From contig QCPY01000001.1 of assembly GCA_003212375.1 (NCBI GenBank), forward strand, positions 124,001 to 188,000: a DNA stretch of 64,000 bases, in the 5' to 3' direction. This document shows positions 43,500 to 54,225 of this stretch, piece after piece (position 1 is the first letter of the stretch; each line of letters opens with the position of its first letter). A model generated the notes under the pieces. It did no database searches and was not told the origin of the DNA. It saw only the letters and a program-made list of their open reading frames with translations. This stretch comes from Prochlorococcus sp. AG-442-N17. GTDB taxonomy: Bacteria; Cyanobacteriota; Cyanobacteriia; PCC-6307; Cyanobiaceae. The position numbers were made by a program, and so were the translations under genes.

Positions 43500-44849
43500 A
43501 TGTTAAGTGTTGCGATATTAGCTGCAGGTAAGGGCACTAGAATGGAAAGCTCATTGCCAAAGGTTTTACATAAAATTTCTGGCAAAAGTCTTTTGCAGAG
43601 AGTAATTGATTCTTGTGTTGAATTAAATCCTAATAAAGTTTTCGTTATTACTGGGCACAAATCAAAACAAGTTCAAGGGTCAATCTCAGATAATAAAAAA
43701 ATCCAATTTATTACCCAAGATCCGCAGTTAGGGACTGGTCATGCTATTCAGGTACTTTGTAGAGCAGTAAAAAAAAACGAAGGAAAACTTTTGGTACTTA
43801 ATGGGGATGTGCCTCTCATCAAGCCTGAAACTCTAAATAAGCTTTTAAATTTACATGATTCAAAAAATGCTGATATTTCTTTAATTACTACAAGGAAAAA
43901 AAATCCTTATGGGTATGGCAGAGTTTTTTTAAAGGGGGATTTTATTGATAGGATTGTTGAAGAAAAAGATTGTAATAAACAAGAGAGAGAAAATCAATTA
44001 GTAAATGCTGGTATTTACTGTTTTAACTGGGATAATTTGTCAAAAATAATTAATATTTTGCAAAGCAATAATAATCAAAAAGAAATTTATTTAACAGATA
44101 CAGTATCTTTGCTAAAAAATTCCTTAAACCTAGAGGTAAAAGATAATGGAGAACTTCAAGGAATTAATAACAGAATTCAACTTTCAAAGTGCGAGGAAAA
44201 TATTCAGAATTCAATTAAAGAAAAACATATGCTTAATGGTGTAACTTTTATAAATAAAGCAAGTTGTTCGATTAGTGAAGAAGCCGAAATTGGCAAAGAT
44301 GTAATCGTAGAGGCTAATACTCATATTAGAGGAAGTACCAAAATAAATAGTAATTGCGTCATTGGACCAAATACTTTTATTGAGAATTCTTATATAGGAT
44401 TACATTGTGAAATTTCAAACTCCACTGTTTATGATTCTCAGATTATGGATAATATAAAAATTGGCCCCTATAGTCATATAAGACCTAATTCTAAAATATC
44501 TTCCAATAGCAAAATAGGTAATTTTGTTGAAATCAAAAATAGTCAAATAGGTGAAGAATCTAAATTAAACCATCTAAGTTATATTGGCGATTCTATTATT
44601 GGAAAATCTACAAATATTGGGGCAGGTACTATTACTGCAAATTTTGATGGCAAGAAAAAACATCAAACAAGAATTGGTAAAAATTCAAGTATTGGTGCAA
44701 ATACAGTTTTTGTTGCGCCAATAACTCTCGGGGAATCAGTAACAACAGGAGCCGGTTCAGTTATCACCAAAGACTCCAAAGACAATTCATTAGTAATCTC
44801 TAGATCTAAGCAAGTAAATATAGAAAATTGGAAAAGAAAGAAATCTTGA
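43500..44849 (+). CDS. glmU: Bifunctional GlcNAc-1-phosphate uridyltransferase/acetyltransferase
   Basis: 449 residues. N-terminal pyrophosphorylase: L-A-A-G-K-G-T-R-M and K-V-L-H near residue 10-25, G-T-G-H-A-I-Q, L-N-G-D-V-P-L. C-terminal left-handed beta-helix of hexapeptide repeats from about residue 250, ending in a [15 protein letters not shown] and [13 protein letters not shown] pattern. It makes UDP-GlcNAc for peptidoglycan and lipopolysaccharide. Convergent with murF, one base apart. Confidence 0.97.
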   Translation: MLSVAILAAGKGTRMESSLPKVLHKISGKSLLQRVIDSCVELNPNKVFVITGHKSKQVQGSISDNKKIQFITQDPQLGTGHAIQVLCRAVKKNEGKLLVLNGDVPLIKPETLNKLLNLHDSKNADISLITTRKKNPYGYGRVFLKGDFIDRIVEEKDCNKQERENQLVNAGIYCFNWDNLSKIINILQSNNNQKEIYLTDTVSLLKNSLNLEVKDNGELQGINNRIQLSKCEENIQNSIKEKHMLNGVTFINKASCSISEEAEIGKDVIVEANTHIRGSTKINSNCVIGPNTFIENSYIGLHCEISNSTVYDSQIMDNIKIGPYSHIRPNSKISSNSKIGNFVEIKNSQIGEESKLNHLSYIGDSIIGKSTNIGAGTITANFDGKKKHQTRIGKNSSIGANTVFVAPITLGESVTTGAGSVITKDSKDNSLVISRSKQVNIENWKRKKS

Positions 44850-44850
44850 T

Positions 44851-46224
44851 CTAATTTATTAGTTCAATAATTTTTTCAAGCTGCCAACATCTACTCCCTT
44901 TTATAAGGATAGAATCACCTTTTTTTGTAGATTTATTTATCTCTTTAGGTACATCTTTAGCGCTATTTAAGACTAAAAATTTTTTCTTATCTTTTAGATA
45001 ATTAGAGTAAATTTTTTCATTTTTTTTATCACAAATAAATAAACATTTTTCTATGTCTGAATTATTAATTAATTTGAATATCTCTTTATGATATTTTTCA
45101 GATTCTTCTCCCAATTCTTGCATACTTCCAAATATGAAAAATTGATTTTTCGGTTTTTCAAGCAGGTTTTTAATGCATGCTTTTACTGACTCTGGAGAGG
45201 CATTATATGATTCATCGTATATTGTTGTTTTAACTGATTTAAGAACTTTATTCCTTCCATTTAAACTTGGAAAATCAAACTTATTGAAAATTGCGAAATC
45301 AATTCCTAGCTCTTTAGCAACTGCATAAGCAAATAAGAAATTTGAAGCATTATGAAATCCCTCAAATGAAATCTGAAAAGTATTTTTTTCAATCAAAATT
45401 GTTCTATTCGAAGGATCATAAAATCCTCGCAAATTATCATCTTTCCTAAAACTATCATTTTGATTTTCTATATTCAAAAGTTCTACTTTTATCACTTTAC
45501 CTTTCCAGTATTCTTTTAAAGTTTCTTCAAGAAGTAAATCATTTGCTGGGATTATAACGACTCCTTTGGGATTTAAAAATTTACTAATTTCACACTTTGC
45601 ATATGTAATATTTTTTTTCGAGCCTAACAATCCAATATGGGCTGTCCCAATGTTTGTAATTATTGCAATATCGGGTTCACTATATTTAGATAAATTTTCG
45701 ATCTGCCCAAGACCTCTCATTCCCATCTCAAGAACCAAAACTTTATCTTCAATATTTGTCTCAAGGATAGTAAGACCAACGCCAATCTCATTATTGAAAT
45801 TTGCATGGGATAATTTAATTTTTCCAAGTTTCTTTAAAACTACACCAATCATTTCCTTTGTAGTTGTTTTACCCACTGAACCAGTTATCGCAACCAAAGG
45901 TATATTTAATTTTTTTCTTTTGAGTAATGTTAATTTTTGAAATGCCTCTAAAGTGTCATTCACAACCCAAAAAGGAAAATCACTAGGGAGTAATTTCTGC
46001 ATACCTTTTTCAATAACTACTGATTTAACTCCTTTATTTAAAACCTCTGGAAGGAAGCTATGTCCGTCAAAATTTTTACCCTTGATAGCTATAAAAAGAT
46101 CATCTTTTGAGCAAGTCCTACTGTCAATACTTATATTTTTAAAATCTAAAAAATCTACCCCCTCCGCGCCAAGATTTTTAATATCACCCAAAATATGGTT
46201 TAAATCTAATAATGAAAAATCCAT
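44851..46224 (-). CDS. murF: UDP-MurNAc-tripeptide D-Ala-D-Ala ligase
   Basis: 457 residues. Mur ligase ATP loop I-T-G-S-V-G-K-T-T-T-K-E at about residue 108, S-R-T-C-S-K-D-D-L-F-I-A-I-K-G near the start, and Y-D-E-S-Y-N-A-S-P-E-S in the C-terminal domain are MurF hallmarks. It completes the pentapeptide precursor in the cytoplasm. It starts seven bases after glgA ends, the last of the menD-menB-glgA-murF run. Confidence 0.95.
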   Translation of the reverse strand: MDFSLLDLNHILGDIKNLGAEGVDFLDFKNISIDSRTCSKDDLFIAIKGKNFDGHSFLPEVLNKGVKSVVIEKGMQKLLPSDFPFWVVNDTLEAFQKLTLLKRKKLNIPLVAITGSVGKTTTKEMIGVVLKKLGKIKLSHANFNNEIGVGLTILETNIEDKVLVLEMGMRGLGQIENLSKYSEPDIAIITNIGTAHIGLLGSKKNITYAKCEISKFLNPKGVVIIPANDLLLEETLKEYWKGKVIKVELLNIENQNDSFRKDDNLRGFYDPSNRTILIEKNTFQISFEGFHNASNFLFAYAVAKELGIDFAIFNKFDFPSLNGRNKVLKSVKTTIYDESYNASPESVKACIKNLLEKPKNQFFIFGSMQELGEESEKYHKEIFKLINNSDIEKCLFICDKKNEKIYSNYLKDKKKFLVLNSAKDVPKEINKSTKKGDSILIKGSRCWQLEKIIELIN

Positions 46225-46231
46225 TAAAATT

Positions 46232-47689
46232 TTAAGTCATACTTTTTTTTAAAGATGGATCAGCTGATTGTCCGTAAGAAAATTTTTCAACTTCAGCAAC
46301 ATCTGGTGATGGTTCCTTTATTCCGCATACATCCTTATACATAATTTCATATTCAAGAGCTGACCTTTGCCAGCTAAACTCTTGGCTCATAGCTCTTTTT
46401 TGTAATAATTCCCAACTATCTTTATGTCTAAAAGCTTCCCAAGATCTTACTAAAGAAGTATAAAAGTCTATGGGTTCAAAGCGATCAAAGCAAAAACCTG
46501 TACCACTATTATTTTCTGGATCATGAGGTAAAACTGTATCAACTAAACCTCCAACTCGCCTAACTATTGGAATAGAGCCATATCTCATGGCAAGGAGTTG
46601 ACTAATACCACAAGGTTCAAATCTACTTGGCATTAAGAATGCATCAGAGCCACCATAGATCAGCCTTGATAAAGAATCATCATAGGTAAGGAATACTGAA
46701 AATCTGCCTGGGTAATCTAATGCTAGTTGCCATAATCCAGACTCTAAATATCTATCTCCAGTCCCTAAAACAGCTATTTGAGAATCTGTATAAGCTAAAA
46801 GTCTCCTTGAAACTTGTAAAATTAAGTCAACTCCTTTTTGATCAACTAACCTACTTACCATACCTAATAGATATTTTTTAGGGTTAACTTCGAGACCCAT
46901 TTCTTTCTGAAGAATTTTCTTATTTTCTTGTCTATTTTCTAAATTGTTAATACTAAATTTTGCAGGTAAAACTGGATCTTTTGCTGGATTCCATTCATCA
47001 AGATCTATGCCATTAAGAATACCCCGTAATTTACCTGATATGTAATTAAGTAATCCATCAAGACTTTCCCCGTATTCATGGGTTTTAATTTCATCTGCAT
47101 AAGTTGGTGAAACAGCATTTACCCTATCTGCGTACAACATAGCAGCAGCCATTGTGTGGTCACCATGCATATACCACGGACACCATGTCATTTTTTCAAG
47201 TTTCCATCTCCAAGGTCCTTGATACTTTAAATTATGTATTGTAAAAACAGTGCTCACTTCTGGATCTTGATGCATCCAAACAGGAATCATACCGGTATGC
47301 CAATCATGACAATGTAGGACTTGGGGCTTCCAGAAATTCCAAGAAAATTCTGCAGTAGCACTAGCAAAAAATGTAAATCGCCAGTCCTCATCTTCCCCAC
47401 CATATATATCTCCCGAGTCAAATGTTGGATGTCCAACTAAGTAAATTTTATAATTATGTATCGGATGCTCCGCTTCATATACTGAGAAATCGTTTCCCAT
47501 AGTATTAGCTCTAAAAACTGGTTCACTTGATACTTCCAGTAAATTCCATAATTTGCCATATCCTGGAATTATTACTCTCACATCGTGACCAAGTTTTATC
47601 AATGATGGTGGTAACGAACCAACAACATCCCCCATTCCTCCAACTTTGATCATTGGAGCACATTCAGCGGCAGCAAGAAGAATTCTCAT
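46232..47689 (-). CDS. glgA: Glycogen synthase
   Basis: 485 residues. [13 protein letters not shown] at about residue 15 (ADP-glucose binding; K-x-G-G-L in most GlgA, here K-V-G-G-M), H-C-H-D-W-H-T-G at about 130, and the GT5 C-domain with [12 protein letters not shown]. It extends alpha-1,4-glucan from ADP-glucose in the cytoplasm. It lies between menB and murF with 35- and 7-base gaps; a functional link to these is not obvious. Confidence 0.96.
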   Translation of the reverse strand: MRILLAAAECAPMIKVGGMGDVVGSLPPSLIKLGHDVRVIIPGYGKLWNLLEVSSEPVFRANTMGNDFSVYEAEHPIHNYKIYLVGHPTFDSGDIYGGEDEDWRFTFFASATAEFSWNFWKPQVLHCHDWHTGMIPVWMHQDPEVSTVFTIHNLKYQGPWRWKLEKMTWCPWYMHGDHTMAAAMLYADRVNAVSPTYADEIKTHEYGESLDGLLNYISGKLRGILNGIDLDEWNPAKDPVLPAKFSINNLENRQENKKILQKEMGLEVNPKKYLLGMVSRLVDQKGVDLILQVSRRLLAYTDSQIAVLGTGDRYLESGLWQLALDYPGRFSVFLTYDDSLSRLIYGGSDAFLMPSRFEPCGISQLLAMRYGSIPIVRRVGGLVDTVLPHDPENNSGTGFCFDRFEPIDFYTSLVRSWEAFRHKDSWELLQKRAMSQEFSWQRSALEYEIMYKDVCGIKEPSPDVAEVEKFSYGQSADPSLKKSMT

Positions 47690-47724
47690 TGATAATTATT
47701 TAAAAAGTTCTTTTGAAAAATAAA

Positions 47725-48582
47725 CTAGGGTTTCCACTTATAGTCAGAAAAGTCTGGTGGACGCTTTTCAAGAAAGGCATCTCTACCTTCTTGAGCTTCT
47801 TCAGTCGAATAGAACAATTGAGTTGTGTATCCAGATAATTCTTGAATACCTGCAATCCCATCATTCTCCGCATTGAATGAAGCTTTAAGAATACGAATAG
47901 CAGTTGGACTATTTCGTAAAATCTCTCTAGCCCAGATTACACCCTCAGCTTCTAATTCTTCAATCTTTGTAATTGCATTTATCAAGCCCATCTTAAGAGC
48001 TTCATTGGAATTATATTTTCTACATAAAAACCAAATTTCTTTTGCTTTTCTTTGTCCAACAAGTCTTGCCAAATAACTAGATCCAAAACCCGCATCAAAA
48101 CTACCAACTCTTGGACCTGTTTGACCAAATATTGCATTTTCAGAGGCGATACTGAGATCACAAATTAAATGAAGTACCTGGCCTCCCCCAATTGCAAAAC
48201 CAGGAACTAAGGCAATAACCACTTTAGGCAAACTTCTTATTAATCTTTGAAGTTCAAGTACATTTAATCTCTGCTTCCCTTCATCATTTTTATATCCATT
48301 TTCACCCCTTACACTCTGATCACCTCCAGAGCAAAAAGAATAAATACCTTTCTTGTCAGGTCCCGCACCTGTAAAGAGAACTACGCCAATAGTTTCATCA
48401 TTTCTTACGATATCAAATGCGTTAATGAGTTCATCTACAGTTTGTGGCCTAAATGCATTTCTTTTCTCGGGCCGATTAATTGCAATTCTCGCAATTCCCT
48501 CATCTGATGTGTGAAACAATATATCTTCATAAGATTTGTATTCTGACCAATTTAAATTTGTTTTACCAGGTAATACTTTCAT
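47725..48582 (-). CDS. menB: 1,4-dihydroxy-2-naphthoyl-CoA synthase
   Basis: 285 residues, crotonase fold. [10 protein letters not shown] near residue 38, [22 protein letters not shown], and [13 protein letters not shown] are MenB signatures. It closes the naphthoate ring in phylloquinone (vitamin K1) synthesis, the cofactor of photosystem I. It follows menD by 35 bases on the same strand. Confidence 0.96.
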   Translation of the reverse strand: MKVLPGKTNLNWSEYKSYEDILFHTSDEGIARIAINRPEKRNAFRPQTVDELINAFDIVRNDETIGVVLFTGAGPDKKGIYSFCSGGDQSVRGENGYKNDEGKQRLNVLELQRLIRSLPKVVIALVPGFAIGGGQVLHLICDLSIASENAIFGQTGPRVGSFDAGFGSSYLARLVGQRKAKEIWFLCRKYNSNEALKMGLINAITKIEELEAEGVIWAREILRNSPTAIRILKASFNAENDGIAGIQELSGYTTQLFYSTEEAQEGRDAFLEKRPPDFSDYKWKP

Positions 48583-48617
48583 GAAACCTAATTATTCAAA
48601 GATAGAAAATGATAAAT

Positions 48618-50381
48618 TTAACTGCCAATTATTTTTTCTAGCAGGGCATTTTTTTCACAAATTTCATTTTCTGGATCGATATCAACTTTAATTATTACAG
48701 ATTTCTGGATAGAAATGCTCCAATCAAATGCCTCTCGTAATTTTTTAAAGTTTGCTACGCTTTTAAATTCTACTTGAAAACCCTCTGCGAGTTTTGGCCA
48801 TTTTATTTCTTTTGGCATAAGAAAAAGTTTTTTTAATTCATCTTCTTTTAAATTTTCTTTATAAATACGATTAAATATATTTCCGCCATTATTGTCTATC
48901 AGAAGAATTGTCAAATTCATATCGATTGAATTTTCAATCAGCCAACCGTTTATATCATGAATAAAAGCCAAATCTCCAGTCACAAGAAGTAGAGGATTTT
49001 TAATTCTAGAAATACCTAATGCAAGAGATAAAGTGCCGTCTATACCAGAGGCTCCCCTAAAGCTGAAACAATTTCTCGTTAAAGTACCATTCTCAGAAAA
49101 TGTAAGCCAATCTCTAATCGGGCTACTTGCAGAGAGCATTATAGGATTTTCAGCTGGCCAAAGTTTTGGAACAAGATTTGCAAGCATATACTCAGTAATT
49201 TGATTATCTTGAGTAATTTTCTCTTTTAAAATTTCTTTAATCTGCTCGCCTTCCTCTATCAGATCTAGAGCCATTGGAGTAAGAGACTTTTTGTTTTTTT
49301 CGTTAATTGATAATTTTTCTATCAATCTATTAGTAAAATTTGATAGCCCAAAATCATATTCAAATGATTTTTTTATAGGATCCAACTTTCTATAATTTTT
49401 TTCTTTTATAAGAATTTGTATCCCTTCGAAGTTTATTAAAAACTTCTCCAAATCAATTGAGGATGACATTGGGCCAAGCCTCAAAAGTTGATGACAATTT
49501 ATTGAATTTTTGTTTTTCCTTAAGACTAATTCCCAATTAACAACTAATCCTCTCAAATCAGAATAAACTCCTGAAACAGGATCAGCAAATACTGGCCAAC
49601 CAGTAATCTCTTGTAATCGTTCTAAAGATTTATTGAAAGAAGTTAAATCATTTATGGAACCTTGATAGGGACCTACCAAAATAATACCGGATTTATCTAA
49701 ATTTAAACTTTTTGAAATTTCTAGGAATTTGTTTTTATCAGACTTTATCTCAACTTCCTGAAATATATATTTTTTCTTTAAATAAATTCTCTCAAAAAAC
49801 TCTAAAACATTTTTTTTATTTAAAAATGAAATACCTAAAGGCTTTTCAATAGGAATATTTAAATGAATAGGACCAGGGAAGGTTGATATTTGTTTCTCAG
49901 TAATTCTAACTAAATTCAAGATTTCATTTTCTTGTGTTTCATGAAGTCCATTTAGATTTGTACTTAAGACCCTTCTACTGACTGAACTCAAAAATTCTTC
50001 TTGATTTACTGTTTGATTAGCGCCACAATCTTTTAATCTTAAAGGTCTATCAGCAGTAAGAAATATAATACCTTTACAAGATCTGTCTGCCTCAACTGCT
50101 GCTGGCAATAAGTTACTTACGGCCGTCCCAGAAGTGGTAATAACTAGAGAAAGATTACCTGATGCAGCAGAAATTCCAAGAGAGTGGAATCCCGCAGATC
50201 TCTCATCTATTGAATTAAAAATATTTACCAGCCCTAATTTATTTAATTCTCCCGCAGCTATTGCTAAAGGTGCTGATCTACTACCAGGACACACTATTAA
50301 ATTTTGAACTCCTATTTTTATAAGAAGATTCAAAAGTTGTAAACTTCTAAGAAAATTTTGGCATTCAATAGATGATGTCAT
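48618..50381 (-). CDS. menD: SEPHCHC synthase
   Basis: 587 residues, thiamine-diphosphate enzyme. [12 protein letters not shown] near residue 30, [20 protein letters not shown], and the ThDP-binding G-D-L-A-F-I-H-D-x-N-G ... N-N-G-G-N-I-F segment are present. It adds 2-oxoglutarate to isochorismate at the first committed step of phylloquinone synthesis. It is the first gene of the minus-strand run and diverges from lepB. Confidence 0.96.
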   Translation of the reverse strand: MTSSIECQNFLRSLQLLNLLIKIGVQNLIVCPGSRSAPLAIAAGELNKLGLVNIFNSIDERSAGFHSLGISAASGNLSLVITTSGTAVSNLLPAAVEADRSCKGIIFLTADRPLRLKDCGANQTVNQEEFLSSVSRRVLSTNLNGLHETQENEILNLVRITEKQISTFPGPIHLNIPIEKPLGISFLNKKNVLEFFERIYLKKKYIFQEVEIKSDKNKFLEISKSLNLDKSGIILVGPYQGSINDLTSFNKSLERLQEITGWPVFADPVSGVYSDLRGLVVNWELVLRKNKNSINCHQLLRLGPMSSSIDLEKFLINFEGIQILIKEKNYRKLDPIKKSFEYDFGLSNFTNRLIEKLSINEKNKKSLTPMALDLIEEGEQIKEILKEKITQDNQITEYMLANLVPKLWPAENPIMLSASSPIRDWLTFSENGTLTRNCFSFRGASGIDGTLSLALGISRIKNPLLLVTGDLAFIHDINGWLIENSIDMNLTILLIDNNGGNIFNRIYKENLKEDELKKLFLMPKEIKWPKLAEGFQVEFKSVANFKKLREAFDWSISIQKSVIIKVDIDPENEICEKNALLEKIIGS

Positions 50382-50431
50382 AATTTATATAAATGCTTTG
50401 GGATTTTTCTTATAACTGAATTAAATAAAAC

Positions 50432-51016
50432 ATGACTAAAACTCAAGAAAAAAGAAATTCAATATTAAAGGATTTAAAAAATCTTTTAATCTGGATATCT
50501 ATAGCTTTAATTATACGATGGCAGGTTATAGAGCCAAGATGGATCCCATCCGGTTCAATGCTTCCAACTCTTCAAATACAAGATAAGATTCTTGTTGAGA
50601 AAGTAACTCCCAAAATCACATCCAAATCAAATCTTTCAACATTAAAAAATAAAATAGTTGTTTTTAACGTTCCGGAACAATTAATTAATATTGGTTATGA
50701 AGCAAATACTGCACTAATAAAAAGAGTAATTGGAATACCTGGAGACAAGGTAGAAGTAAGAGACGGCAACCTTTACTTAAATGATATCTCTCAAAAGAAT
50801 TACGTTTTTGACAAAAATATTAATTATTCTATAGGTCCTTTTATTGTCCCAGAAGAGTCATTATGGGTGATGGGAGATAATAGAAATAACAGTATGGACT
50901 CACATATTTGGGGATTTTTACCCTATGAAAAGGTTATTGGTAAAGCTATTTTTAGATATTGGCCGTTTAATAAAATTGGACCTATTCGGTTCCCTGCTCT
51001 TAATAATTTAGATTAA
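50432..51016 (+). CDS. lepB: Signal peptidase I
   Basis: 194 residues. One N-terminal membrane segment (about 15-32), catalytic Ser42 in I-P-S-G-S-M-L-P-T-L, Lys97 in A-L-I-K-R-V-I-G-I-P-G-D, and box E G-D-N-R-N-N-S-M-D-S-H-x-W-G. It cuts leader peptides on the trans side of the plasma or thylakoid membrane, and would process the signal peptides encoded elsewhere in the window. Divergent from menD. Confidence 0.95.
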   Translation: MTKTQEKRNSILKDLKNLLIWISIALIIRWQVIEPRWIPSGSMLPTLQIQDKILVEKVTPKITSKSNLSTLKNKIVVFNVPEQLINIGYEANTALIKRVIGIPGDKVEVRDGNLYLNDISQKNYVFDKNINYSIGPFIVPEESLWVMGDNRNNSMDSHIWGFLPYEKVIGKAIFRYWPFNKIGPIRFPALNNLD

Positions 51017-51061
51017 TGGGTACATGATGTTGTAGGGTTTTTATATCTTGAAGCTGTAGAA

Positions 51062-51400
51062 ATGTTTAATCCAGAATTTCTTGCTACTGAAAATAATGAT
51101 CCAAACGATGAGAATGATTTAATCCAATATTTACAAAAACAATCTCCAGAGGTTTTACAAAGAGTAGCAAAATCAGCTAGTGAAGATATTCAAGAGATTA
51201 TCAGACATAATGTTCAAGGTCTTCTTGGAATGCTCCCTTCAGATCAATTTGATGTAAAAATAACATCTTCAAAGGACAACATTGCTAATTTATTATCTTC
51301 TGCAATGATGACAGGATATTTCTTAAGACAAATGGAGCAAAGAAAAGAGCTAGAACAAACTCTAAAAAATGATGAAAACATGTCTATAGAAGAAGAATAA
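51062..51400 (+). CDS. DUF760 protein
   Basis: 112 residues. L-I-Q-Y-L-Q-K-Q-S-P-E-V-L, then A-S-E-D-I-Q-E-I-I-R-H-N-V-Q-G-L-L-G-M-L-P, and L-L-S-S-A-M-M-T-G-Y-F-L-R match the DUF760 family found in cyanobacteria and plastids (some plant relatives bind RNA-processing or division factors). Soluble, helical, function unknown. Its stop lies four bases from the end of the convergent DUF4336 gene. Confidence 0.82.
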   Translation: MFNPEFLATENNDPNDENDLIQYLQKQSPEVLQRVAKSASEDIQEIIRHNVQGLLGMLPSDQFDVKITSSKDNIANLLSSAMMTGYFLRQMEQRKELEQTLKNDENMSIEEE

Positions 51401-51403
51401 TTT

Positions 51404-52576
51404 TTAAAAATTTACTTCTTCAGGAATTATTCCTAGTTCAAACAACTTTTTATATAAACCTATCAAAAATTTGTTGTCCTCAGGAAGTTTGTCCCACTTT
51501 TGGGAATTGATTTCATTAATTAATTTTTGACAATCTTCTATTGTAAATTTTATAGGCGCCGTAAAATGAGCCGGAATTAAATATTCCATATCTTCAAATG
51601 TCTTTATATTTTCTAACCAATTAAGTAAAACTTTTTTTGAACGCGGAAAAATTAATTTTTGTAAAACTGGTGCAACTTGAATCTTAGGAGTATCTTTACC
51701 CATTATTTCAACAAGAGAAGATTCCCAATCTTCGTCCCATAAAAAGGGATAAATACCGAAATGAGATCTCCAATTTCTAAGATCTTTTTTGAATGAATAC
51801 TTAAATATTTTTTTTAAAGGTGGAATATTTAATTTACCTGGTTTCAAAAAAGATGAAAACAAGACTAACCTTTTCCATCCTTTTTTTCTTTGTTCGTTCG
51901 AGTCAATCAAAGGTTCATCTCCTCTCTCTCTAGAATGAAAAAGAAGTGGAGTTGGATCAAAATTAAATATCTCAGGTGGTGTGGAGTCTATTCCAACTAT
52001 TGCATCTGTTACGTGAAGAGTTTTCGTAGGATAATGGAAACAGCTTATCTCCTGATATCTTCCAAGCCCTAAATTCAGTGGGCCTAATGATGACCATTTA
52101 AAGGTGTTTGTATGTGGAGTACCCTCCTCAAACAGTATTCTTGATCTTTTTGATGGAATTCCTAAAAAATCTAGTGGTAGATTTATGGGGAAACTCCATT
52201 GTCCAGGACAAAGCCAAATTTCTGCATCTTTAAAAATTCTTGAAAGAGCTGGCAACCCGATTTTATGTTCCAGTCCAGAGGCACTCGGTAGAATTATAGT
52301 TTTTACATTGCCATGTATTGTAATTAATTTTTCTAACTCATTTATTAATTCTTTTGTTGGTGGCAGTGGATTTATTAGCATTAATCCATTATCAACCTTT
52401 ATTACAGTCATTCTTATTGGAACGGCAACATAATATAGTCCCTGTATTTGTTCCAAAGACCATATTTGATCAGGAATTAATTCTCTCAAAATTGTTTTCT
52501 TTTTTCCATAAGGATATAAGGGGAATAATGGCCACCAATTCCACTTTTTATTTAAAGTTTCTTCCACCACAATCAT
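51404..52576 (-). CDS. DUF4336 protein, coupled to metal transporter operon
   Basis: 390 residues. The N-terminal block W-x-L-x-Q-x-Q-G-L-Y-Y-V-x-V-P-I-R-M-T and L-I-N-P-L-P-P-T match cyanobacterial/plant DUF4336, which resembles a metallo-beta-lactamase fold with degenerate metal ligands. Later blocks (L-H-V-T-D-A-I-V-G-I-D and I-P-A-H-F-T-A-P-I) fit that idea. The start overlaps the ABC permease stop by four bases (ATGA), so it is translated with the transporter. A role in metal handling is inferred from this. Confidence 0.78.
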   Translation of the reverse strand: MIVVEETLNKKWNWWPLFPLYPYGKKKTILRELIPDQIWSLEQIQGLYYVAVPIRMTVIKVDNGLMLINPLPPTKELINELEKLITIHGNVKTIILPSASGLEHKIGLPALSRIFKDAEIWLCPGQWSFPINLPLDFLGIPSKRSRILFEEGTPHTNTFKWSSLGPLNLGLGRYQEISCFHYPTKTLHVTDAIVGIDSTPPEIFNFDPTPLLFHSRERGDEPLIDSNEQRKKGWKRLVLFSSFLKPGKLNIPPLKKIFKYSFKKDLRNWRSHFGIYPFLWDEDWESSLVEIMGKDTPKIQVAPVLQKLIFPRSKKVLLNWLENIKTFEDMEYLIPAHFTAPIKFTIEDCQKLINEINSQKWDKLPEDNKFLIGLYKKLFELGIIPEEVNF

Positions 52577-53445
52577 TTATACCCAGCAAATAATTTCTTT
52601 AACTTAAATATTCCATATCTTGGAGCGAATAAAAAAGCAAATAAAAATATAAAAGTTTGTGCCAACACAATTGATCCACCTGTCTCAAGATCAAACCAAA
52701 AACTAACATAGATTCCTATCAGGCTTGAGATAATTGCACTTAATACAGAAATTACTGTCATATTATCAAACTTGTCCGTAAGTAAATATGCTGTAGCCCC
52801 TGGTGTAATCAACATTGCAACTACCAAAATAATTCCAACAGACTGCAAGCCAACAACAGCTGCCAAAGATAAGCATGTGAGGAGTAAATAATGAAGAAAA
52901 AATACGTTAATCCCAACTGTTTTTGCATGCCTAGGATCAAAACAATAAAGCATTAAATCTTTTCTAAAGATTAATAAAAGGATTACTACCAAAAAAGAAA
53001 TGAATATGGTTTGTTTTACATCTGAAAGTGATATTCCCAATGGACTACCAAAAAGAATAGAGTGCAAATCAATATTACTTTTAATCTTAGAAACCAATAC
53101 GATTCCAAGAGCGAAAAATCCAGTAAATACCAACCCAATAACAGTATCCTCTTTAACTCTAGATTTCTGCTTAATAAACCCTATCAATGCTACCGAACCA
53201 ACTCCGAAAATAAATGCCCCTAATGAGAAAGGAAGACCTAAAGCATAAGCAACCACAACACCAGGCATTACCGAATGTGATACTGCATCTCCCATTAAAG
53301 CCCATCCTTTAAGAGTCAAATAACTTGATAGAAAACCACAAACAGCTGCAACTAATGAACTCATAAGAAGTGCTTTTCTCATAAAGTCATGAGTTAAAGG
53401 ATCTGTTATTAATGAATCTAAAGTTAAAAAAGAACAGAGCTCCAT
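52573..53445 (-). CDS. Metal (Mn/Zn) ABC transporter permease
   Basis: 290 residues, about eight membrane segments, ABC-3 family. G-D-A-V-S-H-S-V-M-P-G-V at about residue 52 and the F-D-P-R-H-A-K-T-V-G segment at about 170 (coupling-helix region) are typical. It forms the membrane channel for manganese or zinc import with the ATPase gene 12 bases upstream. Manganese is the likelier metal given photosystem II demand, but the sequence does not prove it. Confidence 0.9.
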   Translation of the reverse strand: MELCSFLTLDSLITDPLTHDFMRKALLMSSLVAAVCGFLSSYLTLKGWALMGDAVSHSVMPGVVVAYALGLPFSLGAFIFGVGSVALIGFIKQKSRVKEDTVIGLVFTGFFALGIVLVSKIKSNIDLHSILFGSPLGISLSDVKQTIFISFLVVILLLIFRKDLMLYCFDPRHAKTVGINVFFLHYLLLTCLSLAAVVGLQSVGIILVVAMLITPGATAYLLTDKFDNMTVISVLSAIISSLIGIYVSFWFDLETGGSIVLAQTFIFLFAFLFAPRYGIFKLKKLFAGYK

Positions 53446-53457
53446 GTAATTTATAAT

Positions 53458-54222
53458 TTAGGATTCAGGTCCAAACAAGAAATCAGGTGAAATCCCTCCA
53501 AAAGTGGTTGTAATATTTTCAGGGGTAAACACTTCAGAGGTCTCGCCATAAGCCACAACAGTTTTATTTATTAAAAGAACCAAATCACAAAATTCGCGAA
53601 CATGAATCATATCATGCGTTGATAATAATATAGTTTTCCCCTCATTTTTAAATTGAATAAATAATTCCGAGATAAGTTTTTCAGTTCTTATATCAACTCC
53701 TGAAAATGGCTCATCAAGAAGTAATATAGATGCTCTTTGCGCAATTGCTCTGGCTAAAAAAGTTCTTTTTCTCTGACCTCCAGATAAGTTTCCAATAGGT
53801 GTAGATAAATGATCAGTAAGATCAACTCTCTCAATCGCATCTTTAACCGCCTGAACATCAGACTCTCTAGGACACCTAAAAATATTCATCGAACCATATC
53901 TTCCCATCATTACTACATCCCAAACACTTATTGGGAATTGACTATCAATACCCTCATTCTGAGGAACATAAGCAATTGTCTGATCTTTTTGAGCAGATCT
54001 TACAGACTCTCCATTTATTCTAATTTTTCCCTTTGAAATATTTACAAAGCCAGTTAAAGCATTAAAAAAAGTTGTTTTACCAGCCCCGTTCATCCCTACT
54101 AACCCACAAATCTGGCCAGGTTTCAACCTTAAATTGGCATCATACAAAGCCACTTTACCGTTGTAATCTACGCAGATATTCTCTGCATCAATCCTAAAGT
54201 TTTGATAATTAATCGATTCCAT
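53458..54222 (-). CDS. Metal ABC transporter ATP-binding protein
   Basis: 254 residues. Walker A G-M-N-G-A-G-K-T-T, Q-loop V-P-Q-N-E-G, ABC signature L-S-G-G-Q-R-K-R, Walker B I-L-L-L-D-E-P and the switch His in S-T-H-D are all intact. It drives the ABC-3 type metal importer. It starts three bases after the binding-protein stop. Confidence 0.93.
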   Translation of the reverse strand: MESINYQNFRIDAENICVDYNGKVALYDANLRLKPGQICGLVGMNGAGKTTFFNALTGFVNISKGKIRINGESVRSAQKDQTIAYVPQNEGIDSQFPISVWDVVMMGRYGSMNIFRCPRESDVQAVKDAIERVDLTDHLSTPIGNLSGGQRKRTFLARAIAQRASILLLDEPFSGVDIRTEKLISELFIQFKNEGKTILLSTHDMIHVREFCDLVLLINKTVVAYGETSEVFTPENITTTFGGISPDFLFGPES

Positions 54223-54225
54223 AAT